DNA of 64,000 nt from Nakamurella sp. A5-74 (lineage in GTDB: Bacteria; Actinomycetota; Actinomycetes; Mycobacteriales; Nakamurellaceae): assembly GCF_040438885.1 (NCBI RefSeq), contig NZ_CP159218.1, positions 1,240,001-1,304,000 on the forward strand. Direction: 5' to 3'. The notes beneath the pieces are model-generated. The model did no database searches. It saw nothing but the letters and a program-made list of their open reading frames with translations, and was not told the origin of the DNA. Positions 1 through 8,434 of the stretch are shown here, piece by piece. Within the stretch, counting starts at the first letter, position 1, and every line of letters starts with the position of its first letter. The position numbers were made by a program, and so were the translations under genes.

Positions 1-630
1 CTGGCGCTGGAGCGCTCCCCGGGCCGGAGAGCCGCATTCTGGATGGTCGTGTGGTGTCCGTTTCGGGCGGATTGCTGACGCTTTGGGGTGCGGCTGGTGG
101 TTGGTGGCAGACACCGAGCGTCCCGCTCGGGGAGCCGCATTCTGAATGGTCGCCTGGTGTCCGTTTCGGGCGGATTGCTGAGACTTTGGGATGCGGCTGG
201 TGGTTGGTGGCAGGCACCGAGCGTCCCGCTCGGGGAGCCGCATTCTGGATGGTCGCCTGGTGTCCGTTTCGGGCGGATTGCTGACGCTTTGGGATGCGGC
301 TGGTGGTTGGTGGCAGACACCGAGCGTCCCGCTCGGGGAGCCGCATTCCGGATGGTCGCCTGGTGTCCGTTTCGGGCGGATTGCTGACGCTTTGGGATGC
401 GGCTGGTGGTCGGTGGCAGGCACCGAGCGTCCCGCTCGGAGAGCCGCATTCTGGATGGTCGCCTGGTGTCCGTTTCGGGCGGATTGCTGACACTGTGGAA
501 TGCGCGACCTACCGTCGCCGCTGGAGAGCGTCCCGGGCCGGGCAGCCGCATTCCGGATGGTTGCCCGGTGTCCGTTTCGGGCGGTTTTCTGACACTCGTG
601 GCATGCGGCTGGTGGTCTGGTGCCGGAGTC
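1..630. repeat. 103-bp tandem repeat array, at least six copies
   Basis: Repeat units begin at about 41, 144, 247, 350, 453 and 556, a constant 103-bp period, and a partial unit runs off the left edge. The four central units are nearly identical. The first and last units diverge at the same place, with a GGGCCGG variant where the others carry the palindrome. Each central unit contains the perfect inverted repeat CCGAGCGTCCCGCTCGG (7-bp stem, 3-nt loop). Because 103 is not a multiple of three, the open frames across the array rotate from unit to unit, so it is not a repeat protein. There are no unique spacers, so it is not CRISPR. Function unknown. Confidence 0.9.
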
Positions 631-697
631 AGGGGGGGCCTGGGTCGGTCAGCCTGGGCCGGCTGAGCTGCCGGTGCCCGTCACGGCATGGGGGAGC

Positions 698-1408
698 TCA
701 CGGACGGCGAGCCATGAGATACCCCTGCGGCACCTTCTGCTGGCCTGTCGGCTCCCGCTCGATCCGGGTCGTCACCTCGAAACCGCTGCGCTGCAGCAAC
801 TCCGCGACCACCTGCACCGGTCGCCGCCAACTGTGCAGCGAGATGTCGTGGCCGTACCCGCGTTGCAGATGACGCACCTCGTCGCCGACCTGGAAGGCGA
901 GGATCACCCCACCACCGGGGGCGAGCACCCGTCGGAACTCCTCGAACACCTCGGGAAGCAGATCGGTGGGCGTGTGGATGATCGAGTACCAGGCGATCAC
1001 GCCGCCGACCGAAGCGTCCTCCAGCGGCAGTGCGAGCAGCGAACCCACGCCGAACTGCACCTCGGGATGCCGGGACCGGGCCTGCCGCACCATCTCGCCG
1101 GAGAGGTCGAAACCGAGGACGGTGGCGCCGAGCGCGTGGACGAATCCCGCGATGTGGCCGGGACCGCAGCCCAGGTCGACGACCGGCCGGCCGGTCGGGA
1201 GCTCCTCGGTGAACGCCGTGAGCAGCGCGCGATCCAAGGCCAGGTCGTCGAGCATCGGCTCGACCAGGTCGGCGTAGTCGGCTGCGACCCGGTCGTACGC
1301 GCTGCTCACCTCCGCAGTGACCTGCGGGCCGGTGGTCGGCCACGACAGTGCGCGCTCGGCGTACACGGGCTGCTGCTGCGGGGCGACGGCGAGGCTCGGA
1401 CGATTCAT
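698..1408 (-). CDS. class I SAM-dependent methyltransferase
   Basis: A 236-residue protein with the SAM-binding motif I VDLGCGPGH near residue 75, followed by an acidic strand end (GFDLSGEMV) and a post-motif strand with an FRRVLAPGG element typical of Methyltransf_11/25 enzymes. It should transfer a methyl group from SAM to an unidentified small molecule in the cytoplasm; nothing in the sequence fixes the substrate. The ATG at 1408 is supported by a TANNNT box 7 nt upstream, which suggests a leaderless transcript. The gene stands alone between the repeat array and a VOC/AraC pair on the same strand, about 115 bp from the latter. Confidence 0.85.
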   Translation of the reverse strand: MNRPSLAVAPQQQPVYAERALSWPTTGPQVTAEVSSAYDRVAADYADLVEPMLDDLALDRALLTAFTEELPTGRPVVDLGCGPGHIAGFVHALGATVLGFDLSGEMVRQARSRHPEVQFGVGSLLALPLEDASVGGVIAWYSIIHTPTDLLPEVFEEFRRVLAPGGGVILAFQVGDEVRHLQRGYGHDISLHSWRRPVQVVAELLQRSGFEVTTRIEREPTGQQKVPQGYLMARRP

Positions 1409-1415
1409 GCAGGGG

Positions 1416-1421
1416 ACGGTA
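1416..1421 (-). promoter_or_regulatory. TACCGT -10 element, leaderless start
   Basis: TACCGT on the minus strand lies 7 nt before the methyltransferase ATG, the spacing expected when transcription starts at the first base of the start codon. Read by eye; no clear -35 element. Confidence 0.45.
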
Positions 1422-1524
1422 CGGCCGGCCTCCGACAGTCAGCGGGAACGGCGCCACCACAGCTCACACTGTTCGAGCGAGAGAGGGACGCGCGAGTCGG
1501 GATCCCGTCCGGTCAGGGCACACC

Positions 1525-1956
1525 TCAGGCGCCCGGATAGTCGCCGAACGACCAGAGATTGCCCTCCGGGTCGCGCACCATGATCTCGCGGCCACCGTAG
1601 TCGGTGTCGGCGAGCGGTCGCACGATCTCGCCGCCCAGCTCGGGGATCGCCGCAGCGATCCGCTCCGCGACCAGTTCAGGGTGCGCCGTCACGACGTACC
1701 CGCTGGAGGTTCCCGGTTCGGGACTCCACTCCTTGTCGGGCGAGTGGCTGCCCAGCATCACCGCGCCGTGGCCCTCCGGCCAGTTCAGCTGGGCGTGGGC
1801 GACGAGGTCGCCGTCGTCGTAGCGGGCGGTGAGTTCGAACCCGAAGGCCCGCACGTAGAAGTCGATCAGCGCAGGGGCGTCGCGGGCCTGCAGGGTGGCG
1901 AACACGGTTGGGTTCGGCCGGCTACCCGGTGTCTGCTGCTCGGGGGATGTGCTCAT
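1525..1956 (-). CDS. VOC family protein (glyoxalase/PhnB-like)
   Basis: A 143-residue protein with the vicinal-oxygen-chelate fold pattern: an N-terminal strand (PTVFATLQARDAPALIDFY), a central GHGAVMLGS element and the C-terminal signature VRDPEGNLWSFGDY. Members are metal-dependent lyases, isomerases or dioxygenases, or drug-binding proteins. Similar stand-alone proteins (PhnB/YdeM-like) often have no assigned substrate. The ATG overlaps the stop of the upstream AraC regulator (ATGA), so the two are translationally coupled and the VOC protein is probably part of that regulator's response. A long open frame extends upstream through the regulator in another phase, but the overlap start is clearly better. 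Confidence 0.85.
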   Translation of the reverse strand: MSTSPEQQTPGSRPNPTVFATLQARDAPALIDFYVRAFGFELTARYDDGDLVAHAQLNWPEGHGAVMLGSHSPDKEWSPEPGTSSGYVVTAHPELVAERIAAAIPELGGEIVRPLADTDYGGREIMVRDPEGNLWSFGDYPGA

Positions 1957-2816
1957 GGGGTCGAGTCTGGTTGCCCGCCATGCCCGCCGTCTTGAAGATT
2001 TCGGAACTCCTGCTGTGCCCACCGGCCGGGTGAGGTGCCGGCGAGCCGGCTGAACTCCCTGGTCAGATGGGCCTGGTCGGCGTAGCCGTGCGCGTCGGCG
2101 ATCTCCGCGAGCTCGATGCAGCGACCCGCGCGTACCGACCGACCGAGCATCCCGATCACCGCTTCGAACCTGATCAGCCGGGCGACCGTCTTCGGAGCGA
2201 GTCCCACCTCGGCGCGGAACAGGGTTCCGAGATGACGGGTGCTCACTCCGGCGGCGTCGGCCACCGCGCCGATCGGTGCCCGGCCGGCGGAGCGTGTCAA
2301 CGCATCCCAGGCGCGGCAGAGTTCCGGACGCGGCCGTACCGCGTCGGAGCTCGACCACCGATCGCGCAGCATCGCCGCCACTTCCTCGAAAGCGTTGCGC
2401 CATCGCAGGTTGGGTGCTGCCAGCCGATCTGCGAGCTCGGTGGCGAGACCCCCGAGCAGCCCTGCCCCGTCGATGTCGAGCTCGGCCAGTTCCGCCGCCG
2501 GGCACCCGAACAGGGCGCGCGCCGCGAGCGGGTGTACCGCCAACTGGACGCCTGCCTGCCCGGTGCTCTGCTCGACGTGGCTCGGCCGGGTGTGCAGGCC
2601 GGCCAGCAGCACCCGTTTGCGGGCGGTGGTGGCGAGGTCCGACCGTTCGAAACTCGCGCGGATGCCGTCGTCCAGGCTGACGATGAAGGTGAGCTGCGCA
2701 GAGGGAAGTCCGGCGTGCACCGAGTCCGGCACGTCGACGGCCCGGTAGCCGACCATCGAGGAGACCCCGGGCACCGGACGCTGCGGTGCCACGGCGAAGT
2801 CCCAGGCGGGCCCCAT
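1953..2816 (-). CDS. AraC family transcriptional regulator
   Basis: About 287 residues. The N-terminal half is a ligand-binding type domain (AQLTFIVSLDDG, then HTRPSHVEQSTGQAGVQLAVHPLAARALFG), as in the AraC subgroup with a DUF6597-like sensor. The C-terminal ~100 residues form the double helix-turn-helix: GAVADAAGVSTRHLGTLF and the terminal AHGYADQAHLTREFSRLAG, which ends in the usual TSPGRW motif. The start is taken at the ATG at 2816 (MGPAWDF); an open extension upstream lacks support. Its stop overlaps the VOC gene start, so they are one operon. Ligand unknown. Confidence 0.85.
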   Translation of the reverse strand: MGPAWDFAVAPQRPVPGVSSMVGYRAVDVPDSVHAGLPSAQLTFIVSLDDGIRASFERSDLATTARKRVLLAGLHTRPSHVEQSTGQAGVQLAVHPLAARALFGCPAAELAELDIDGAGLLGGLATELADRLAAPNLRWRNAFEEVAAMLRDRWSSSDAVRPRPELCRAWDALTRSAGRAPIGAVADAAGVSTRHLGTLFRAEVGLAPKTVARLIRFEAVIGMLGRSVRAGRCIELAEIADAHGYADQAHLTREFSRLAGTSPGRWAQQEFRNLQDGGHGGQPDSTP

Positions 2817-3310
2817 CAGCCGAGTATGACACCCACCGGACGGCCGGGGTCGGTGCACCTCACGATCGCGGTGCCGTCGGTACGTTCGATCGTCGCCATG
2901 CCGGGATCGACGCGCACCTCTGCCGTGGTCTGCAGCACGATGCGGTGTCCGGCCGGATCAATACCGCCCGGATCATCACCGGCGCCGGAACGTCCAGCGC
3001 TGCAGCGAATCCGGTCGGGTTGAGCGTGCACCAACCGCTGCCCGTCCGGTGCGCGAGTGGTGGTACCGACAACGCCCGGAATGCTCGTCGACAGCCGCAA
3101 TCCCGGCCGGACGCCCAGCGTGGCAGCGGCTCCGGGGAACAGCGACGACGACAGAAGCTCCGCGGCCCTGCTGGAGGCCATTCCGCACCCGTTCGACGAC
3201 GAAGGGCCGAACCCCGAGGTGCTGGGGGAGGCGCCCGTCCAGCAGCGGGGCTGAACCGCGCACCAGCAGGATGGTTGAGAAGCGTGCGACGGGGAACTGG
3301 TCACCACATG
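2816..3310 (-). pseudogene. decayed, frame-shifted coding remnant of unknown family
   Basis: Coding-like stretches appear in successive minus-strand frames: a segment around 3200-3320 (ARFSTILLVRG), then 3070-3170 (LFPGAAATLGVRPG), then another frame near 2960-3040 (LNPTGFAAALDVPAPVMIR), then a return to the second frame at 2816-2930 (TTAEVRVDPGMATIERTDG). No single frame keeps plausible protein character throughout. The simplest reading is a gene with at least two or three frameshifts. Family not recognised. It ends at the start of the AraC gene and could once have headed that operon. A sequencing-error origin cannot be excluded. Confidence 0.4.
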
Positions 3311-3384
3311 GTCTCCTGCACGCTGCGACGCCGAGCCCCCTCCCGGAGAGCCGGTACCGCACAGCCTGTCCCGGCGGTCCCTCG

Positions 3385-4152
3385 ATGACCCGCGACCAGT
3401 TGCTCGACCGTTGGCACGAGGAGGAAGTCCTGCCGAGGTCCGGTTGGACCTTTGATCACCTGGGCGGTCGGGTGCACGACTCGCCCACTCCGTGGAACTA
3501 CCCGGGGCTGTGTCGCACCGAGATCGCCGCAGCGCGCAGGGTGCTGGATCTGGGAACCGGCGGCGGTGAATTCCTGCTGGGCTTCCTCGATGTGCTCCCG
3601 CCGGACACGACCGCGACCGAGGGCTGGCCCCCGAACATCGACGTGGCTGCGCAGGCCCTGGAGCCGCACGGCATCGACCTCGTCGTCTTCGACGCGCAGC
3701 ACGACGACGAGCTGCCGTTCCAGGACGAGCGTTTCGATCTGGTGATCAACCGGCACGAGGACTACATCGCCACGGAGGTGGCCAGGGTGCTGGAGCCTGG
3801 CGGCGTCTACCTGACGAAGCAGGTCGGTGGCGACGACTTCGCGGAAGCACACCAGCTGTTCGGCGCCCCGGTGATGTACCCCGACCACCTGCTGAGCGCC
3901 TGCGTCGGAGAACTGCAGGCAGCCGGCCTGGTGCTGGACATGGGCCAGGAATGGCGCGGGCCGACCACGTTCGACGACGTCGGAGCGTTGGTCCAGTACT
4001 TCATGATGGTGCCGTGGGATGTGCCCGACGACTTCAGCGTCTCCCGCTACGCGGACACCCTGATGAATCTGCACGAGGGTGGGCCGGCGCAGGGGCTGCC
4101 GATCGCGTTCACCGAGAGTCGGTTCGTGATGCGGGCGCACAAGCCCGTCTGA
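3385..4152 (+). CDS. class I SAM-dependent methyltransferase
   Basis: 255 residues from the ATG at 3385 (MTRDQLLDRWHEEEVLP). SAM motif I is VLDLGTGGGEFLLG near residue 50. An acidic loop TEGWPPNID follows, then DERFDLVINRHEDY and the post-motif VLEPGGVYLTKQVGG. This pattern resembles actinobacterial methyltransferases related to antibiotic-modifying and rRNA-type enzymes, but the substrate cannot be read. The frame is open upstream to 3049, across the decayed region; the upstream part has no coding character, so the later start is preferred. No clear Shine-Dalgarno is visible, so the start is only moderately certain. Confidence 0.8.
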   Translation: MTRDQLLDRWHEEEVLPRSGWTFDHLGGRVHDSPTPWNYPGLCRTEIAAARRVLDLGTGGGEFLLGFLDVLPPDTTATEGWPPNIDVAAQALEPHGIDLVVFDAQHDDELPFQDERFDLVINRHEDYIATEVARVLEPGGVYLTKQVGGDDFAEAHQLFGAPVMYPDHLLSACVGELQAAGLVLDMGQEWRGPTTFDDVGALVQYFMMVPWDVPDDFSVSRYADTLMNLHEGGPAQGLPIAFTESRFVMRAHKPV

Positions 4153-4174
4153 GGCACCGGACCCAGGACGGGTC

Positions 4175-6253
4175 TCAGCCCAGCACGTGTCGATCGCAGA
4201 AGTCGTACACGGAACGTGTCCACAGTTTCGAGTTGCCGACCCCGAGGATCCAGTGATTCTCCCCGGTGAACTGCAGCAACCGGTGCGGCATCGTCTCCGG
4301 CGGTCCGTCCCACCGGGACACCAGGTCCCACCACAGGCGGAGCGCTTCGCTGATCGGAACGCGATAGTCCTTGGTGCCGTGGGTGATCAGCATCGGCGTG
4401 CTGATCCGGTCAACGTGATGATGTGGTGAGTAGGTGCGGTACCAACGCTCGTGCTGGTCGGGGAGCCCGTGCACCGCGACCTTCTGCGCGGCCGCGTCCG
4501 TCGTTGGATGCTGCTGGTCCAGCGCCCACAGGCCCGCATGCGTGACGATCGCCCGGAACCGGGTGCTGTGACCGGCGATCCAGTTCGTCATGAACCCACC
4601 GAAACTGGCCCCCAGCAACGCGGTTCGGCTGCGGTCCAGTGTGGACCGCTCGAGTACGTGATCGGTGAGGGCCTCGACCTCACGCCACACGACGTCGGCC
4701 AGCCGCGGCCAGCCGCGGTTCAGGCCGGTGTGTCCGTAGCCGGTGGACATCGCCGGATCGGGCATCAGCACCGCATAGCCGCGGGCGACCGCCAGCCACG
4801 GACACCACCGCCAACTCCAGGCGTTGTAGGAGCCGTGCGGCCCGCCGTGGATCCACACCATCAGCGGCGCCGGCTTCTTCCGGGACGCGCCGCTGGGTGT
4901 GCACAACCAGCCACCGACGGTGATCGGCTCGCCGTCCGGGTGCTGCACCTGTGTCCGCACCCATTCCAGCCGCCCCGGGAGATTCGTGATGGCCCCGGGT
5001 GCGGCGAGTTCGACCGGCTCGCTGCGGCGGCGGGCAGTGAGCCGGACCGGTCTGGCGGGGGAGTCGATCGCACTGCGCAGGGCGAACACAGCGCGCCCGT
5101 CCGGCCCCGCTCGCAGCTGGGAGTAGGACGCGTCATCGGCGACGGTGCGGGCCCGGCCGGTCCGGGAGTCGATCGCGAGCACAGCGCCGCGCGAATGCAG
5201 ATCGCCTGCGACGTAGAGGGTCTCGCCGTCGGCGGACCAGCAGTACTCACCGACCGTGAGATCACCGACCGCGGCCGTCACCGGATCTCCGGTGAGCCCG
5301 GAGCCGCTGATCCGGTGGATCTCCAAGAAGTCGTAGTTCGTGTCGGTGGGCGTCCCGGTGGTGTACCTGGTGACGGCCAGCAGATCGCCGGTGGGTGACA
5401 GCCGCGGTGCGCCGTAGCCGCGTGAGGCGTTGCCCTGCAACACGATCCGGCGTCGGGACGGGCGGCGTGCACCGCTCGGAGGGATGATCCGGGCGATCGA
5501 GGTACTGGTTCGACCGCGCGGCAGTCGGCGCGTCCAGGTCGTCATCACCAGGGTGCCGTCGCTGCTGATGTCGGCGTCGGCGTTCATCAGGTTCAAGGAG
5601 TCGGCGTCGGGTGTCAGATCGGTCAACGGACCGTCCGGGCCGACGAGTACCAGGCGGGTCGAGGTGTCGCCGACCTCGTGATCCCAGTACCGGATCGGCA
5701 TTCCGGTGTGCAGGATGCCGGTGACCCCACCATCCTTGCGAGCCGAGCGTCGCTCGGCGTCGCTCTCCAAAGTGCCCTGCACTGGTCCGTCGGTCGCACC
5801 GTCCGGGTCACACAGTAGGGCCGTGGTCGCCAGGATCCGGCCGTCCGCGGTGACGCCGGCGATGGCCAGACCGCCCGGAGCGTCGGCCTCGACCCTGGCT
5901 TCACCGTGTGTCGGCAGCCGCCACAGTTGGGTGCCCTTCGCTGCGTCGTCGAGCGGGTCGGCACGCTTGGAGGTGAACAGCAGCGAGCCGTCCGGCGCAA
6001 AACGGGGGCCGGCCTCACCGTCGGCGGAGAAGGTGAGTCGTTGCGGCGCGGCGGTTCCGGCCGGATCGAGCTCCCACAGCGCGCTGGTGTACCTGGCGCC
6101 TTTCGCATCCGGCTGCTGCACCTGCGCCACCAGTCGGGTTCCGTCCAGCGACACCGCGAGCGCCACCACCCGCGGAACCTCGAACAGTCCGTCGAGGTCG
6201 GTGAAGTCGGCGTAGACATCGGTGGCGGCCTGCTGGTCCTGCTCGTGGCTCAT
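4175..6253 (-). CDS. S9 family peptidase (prolyl oligopeptidase / acylaminoacyl-peptidase type)
   Basis: 692 residues. The N-terminal ~420 residues read as a beta-propeller with repeated WD/TolB-like strands (RLTFSADGEAGPRFAPDGSLLFTS, YCWSADGETLYVAG). The C-terminal ~250 residues form an alpha/beta-hydrolase domain with oxyanion region WIHGGPHGSYNAW, nucleophile Ser near residue 550 in GASFGGF, acid Asp in THGTKDYRVP and His in GENHWILG. It should cleave short peptides, possibly releasing N-terminal blocked or proline-adjacent residues. There is no signal peptide, so it is probably cytoplasmic. The start at 6253 (MSHEQDQQ) has a TAGGGT box 8 nt upstream. Confidence 0.88.
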   Translation of the reverse strand: MSHEQDQQAATDVYADFTDLDGLFEVPRVVALAVSLDGTRLVAQVQQPDAKGARYTSALWELDPAGTAAPQRLTFSADGEAGPRFAPDGSLLFTSKRADPLDDAAKGTQLWRLPTHGEARVEADAPGGLAIAGVTADGRILATTALLCDPDGATDGPVQGTLESDAERRSARKDGGVTGILHTGMPIRYWDHEVGDTSTRLVLVGPDGPLTDLTPDADSLNLMNADADISSDGTLVMTTWTRRLPRGRTSTSIARIIPPSGARRPSRRRIVLQGNASRGYGAPRLSPTGDLLAVTRYTTGTPTDTNYDFLEIHRISGSGLTGDPVTAAVGDLTVGEYCWSADGETLYVAGDLHSRGAVLAIDSRTGRARTVADDASYSQLRAGPDGRAVFALRSAIDSPARPVRLTARRRSEPVELAAPGAITNLPGRLEWVRTQVQHPDGEPITVGGWLCTPSGASRKKPAPLMVWIHGGPHGSYNAWSWRWCPWLAVARGYAVLMPDPAMSTGYGHTGLNRGWPRLADVVWREVEALTDHVLERSTLDRSRTALLGASFGGFMTNWIAGHSTRFRAIVTHAGLWALDQQHPTTDAAAQKVAVHGLPDQHERWYRTYSPHHHVDRISTPMLITHGTKDYRVPISEALRLWWDLVSRWDGPPETMPHRLLQFTGENHWILGVGNSKLWTRSVYDFCDRHVLG

Positions 6254-6261
6254 GATGTCCG

Positions 6262-6267
6262 ACCCTA
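6262..6267 (-). promoter_or_regulatory. TAGGGT -10 element, leaderless start
   Basis: TAGGGT on the minus strand, 8 nt before the S9 peptidase ATG. Consistent with a leaderless transcript; no convincing -35 element. Confidence 0.4.
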
Positions 6268-6370
6268 GTCGCGTTGAGGTCCCGTGACCGCGGATGAGGG
6301 CGCTGCTTGCCCGGTTGTCGAGCAGCGAGGAACGAGCGTGACGAGACACGCTGGACGCGCGAGTTCGCAG

Positions 6371-6823
6371 GCTCACTCTGCCGCATTCGCCAACATCGCC
6401 GCAGCGATGCGCCCCGGCACAGTTCTCACCCAGTTGGTCTGGCAGGACAGCAGCCGTCAGGAATGGCACACCGCAATTCGACACGCATTGACCGGCGAGC
6501 CGAATGCACCCTCGAAACCCTTTGCAGGCAGCGCTTTCTCGATGGCCGACCCGGCCGAAGTCAATGCTCTCCTGTCCGGGGCCGGATTCATCGACGTGCG
6601 ACTCACCGAGGTACGGGAGGGGGTCTGCTACGGCCCGGATGTCGCGACCGCACTACAGGCCCTCCGATCGTTGGGGATGACGGACCGGATGCTTCGCGAC
6701 CAGGACGACTCGTCGGCGGACCGCGCCCTCGACCGACTGCGTAGCCTGCTCGATGCCCGTGACCTCAACGGAGTGTGGTTCGACTCGAGCGCCTGGCTCG
6801 TGACCGCCCGGCGCCGTTCGTGA
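6371..6823 (+). pseudogene. 5'-truncated class I methyltransferase remnant
   Basis: The frame reads AAFANIAAAMRPGTVLTQLVWQDSSRQEW and continues for about 140 residues to LVTARRRS. This matches the C-terminal half of SAM methyltransferases whose full form begins ~120 residues earlier. SAM motif I and the acidic residue that binds ribose are absent. The sequence upstream is only ~120 bp from the divergent S9 peptidase start and shows no methyltransferase N-terminus. An in-frame ATG exists at 6284, but the resulting protein could not bind SAM. Probably a deletion remnant left by rearrangement. Confidence 0.65.
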
Positions 6824-6870
6824 CGGCACCCAGCAGCAGGACCTGCGGTCACGACGACGACGCGCTCCTC

Positions 6871-6876
6871 TAGCGT
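6871..6876 (+). promoter_or_regulatory. TAGCGT -10 element, leaderless start
   Basis: TAGCGT lies 6 nt before the ATG of the PLP decarboxylase. Spacing fits a transcript starting at the ATG. Confidence 0.45.
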
Positions 6877-6882
6877 GGTCGC

Positions 6883-8406
6883 ATGTCCTTCGCCGCTGAC
6901 GCCGACCATGCCGCGGGTGCCGGGCCGGGCCCACAGGACGGACCTGCTCCGTCCGGTCACCTGACCGCCGAGGAGTTCCGGCGGCAGGGCCACCAGGTGA
7001 TCGACTGGATCGCCGAGTACTGGGAATCGGTGGCGGAGCGTCCGGTGTTGTCGCAGGTCGGCCCCGGACAGGTCCGGTCGGCGCTGCCCGACGGTCTGCC
7101 GGAGCAGGGCGAGTCGCTGGAGAACGTGATCGCGGACCTGGACGAGATCCTGTTGCCAGGGATCACCCACTGGCAGCATCCTCGGTTCTTCGCCTACTTC
7201 CCGGCCAACTCGACGCCGGCTTCGGTGCTCGGCGATCTGCTGTCGAGCGGGATCGGCGCCCAGGGCATGCTCTGGGCGACCAGCCCGGCGGTCACCGAGC
7301 TCGAACAGCAGGTGCTCGACTCGTTCGCAGCGGTTCTCGGTCTGCCGCAGGCTTTCTCGTCATCCGGGGCGGGCGGTGGCGTCATCCAGGACACCGCCTC
7401 CACCTCCACCTTCACCGCACTGCTGGCGGCCCTGCACCGGGTCAGCGGGGGCGCCGCACGGGCGGACGGCCTCGGAGCAGGTCGGTACGCGGTCTACGGC
7501 TCGTCGCAGGCGCACTCCTCGCTGCTCAAGGCGGCGATGATGGCCGGGCTCGGCGAGCGATCCCTCCGCAGCTTGCCGGTGGAGCCATTCACCCAGCAGC
7601 TCGACGTGGCCGCGCTGGACGCCGCGATCCGGGCGGATCTGGCGGCCGGCATCACCCCGGTGATGATCCAGGCAGCCGTCGGCACCACCGGGACCGGCGC
7701 GGTTGATCCAGTGCGCGCGATGGGTTCCCTGGCACAGGAGTTCGGCATCTGGCTGCACGTGGACGCGGCCTGGGCGGGTGTCGCAGCGGTCTGCCCGGAG
7801 TTGCGCTGGGTGATCGACGGCGTCGGTGAGTTCGCCGACTCGTTCGTGACCAACCCGCACAAGTGGTTGCTCACCACCTTCGACTGCAGCACCTTCTGGG
7901 TACGCGACCGGTCGGCGCTGATCGGGGCGCTGTCGATCCTGCCCGAATACCTCCGGAACCCGGCCAGCGAGTCCGGGGCGGTGGTCGACTACCGCGATTG
8001 GCACCCCCAGCTCGGCCGGCGGTTCCGCGCCCTCAAGTTGTGGACCGTGTTGCGCAGCTACGGTGTCGCTGGTCTCCAGCAGCACATCCGGGCCGGTGTG
8101 CAGCAGGCCAGGCGGGTCGCCGATCTGGTCCTGCAGGACGAGCAGCTGGTGTTCGCGGCGCCGCCGGTCCTCGGGTTGGTGACGTTCCGACTCGCCGATC
8201 GGCCGGAGCTGGCGCCCGCCGAGGCCGACCGGCTGCTGTTGGCCGCGATGCATGCGGTCAATGCCTCGGGGATCGCCTACTTCAGCCATGCCCAGGTGGA
8301 CGGCCGGGCGGTGATCCGATGGGCGGTCGGCGGCTGGCGGACGACCGTCGACGACGTGGAGATCGCCTGGCAGGCGCTGGCAGCGCAGATCCGGTCTGCG
8401 CTGTAG
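6883..8406 (+). CDS. PLP-dependent group II decarboxylase (aromatic-L-amino-acid decarboxylase family)
   Basis: 507 residues, full length for the DDC/tyrosine decarboxylase family. The PLP Schiff-base lysine is K327 in TNPHKWLL. The conserved cofactor segment HVDAAWAG lies ~70 residues earlier, and the N-terminal HWQHPRFFAYFPANSTPAS motif is typical of group II enzymes. The substrate is likely an aromatic amino acid (Tyr, Trp, Phe or DOPA), giving an amine and CO2, but specificity cannot be read. It ends 28 bp from the convergent sigma/anti-sigma fusion gene. No transporter for antiport is adjacent, so a role in acid resistance is not supported. Confidence 0.9.
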   Translation: MSFAADADHAAGAGPGPQDGPAPSGHLTAEEFRRQGHQVIDWIAEYWESVAERPVLSQVGPGQVRSALPDGLPEQGESLENVIADLDEILLPGITHWQHPRFFAYFPANSTPASVLGDLLSSGIGAQGMLWATSPAVTELEQQVLDSFAAVLGLPQAFSSSGAGGGVIQDTASTSTFTALLAALHRVSGGAARADGLGAGRYAVYGSSQAHSSLLKAAMMAGLGERSLRSLPVEPFTQQLDVAALDAAIRADLAAGITPVMIQAAVGTTGTGAVDPVRAMGSLAQEFGIWLHVDAAWAGVAAVCPELRWVIDGVGEFADSFVTNPHKWLLTTFDCSTFWVRDRSALIGALSILPEYLRNPASESGAVVDYRDWHPQLGRRFRALKLWTVLRSYGVAGLQQHIRAGVQQARRVADLVLQDEQLVFAAPPVLGLVTFRLADRPELAPAEADRLLLAAMHAVNASGIAYFSHAQVDGRAVIRWAVGGWRTTVDDVEIAWQALAAQIRSAL

Positions 8407-8434
8407 CAGTAGGTGCCCGCGCTGCAGGGGCCGG

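Noticed and set aside
1-490. Series of ~99-residue open frames in the first 500 bases
   Set aside because: They are the same 103-bp repeat read in rotating frames, each ending at the same TGA; no ribosome sites and no protein character.
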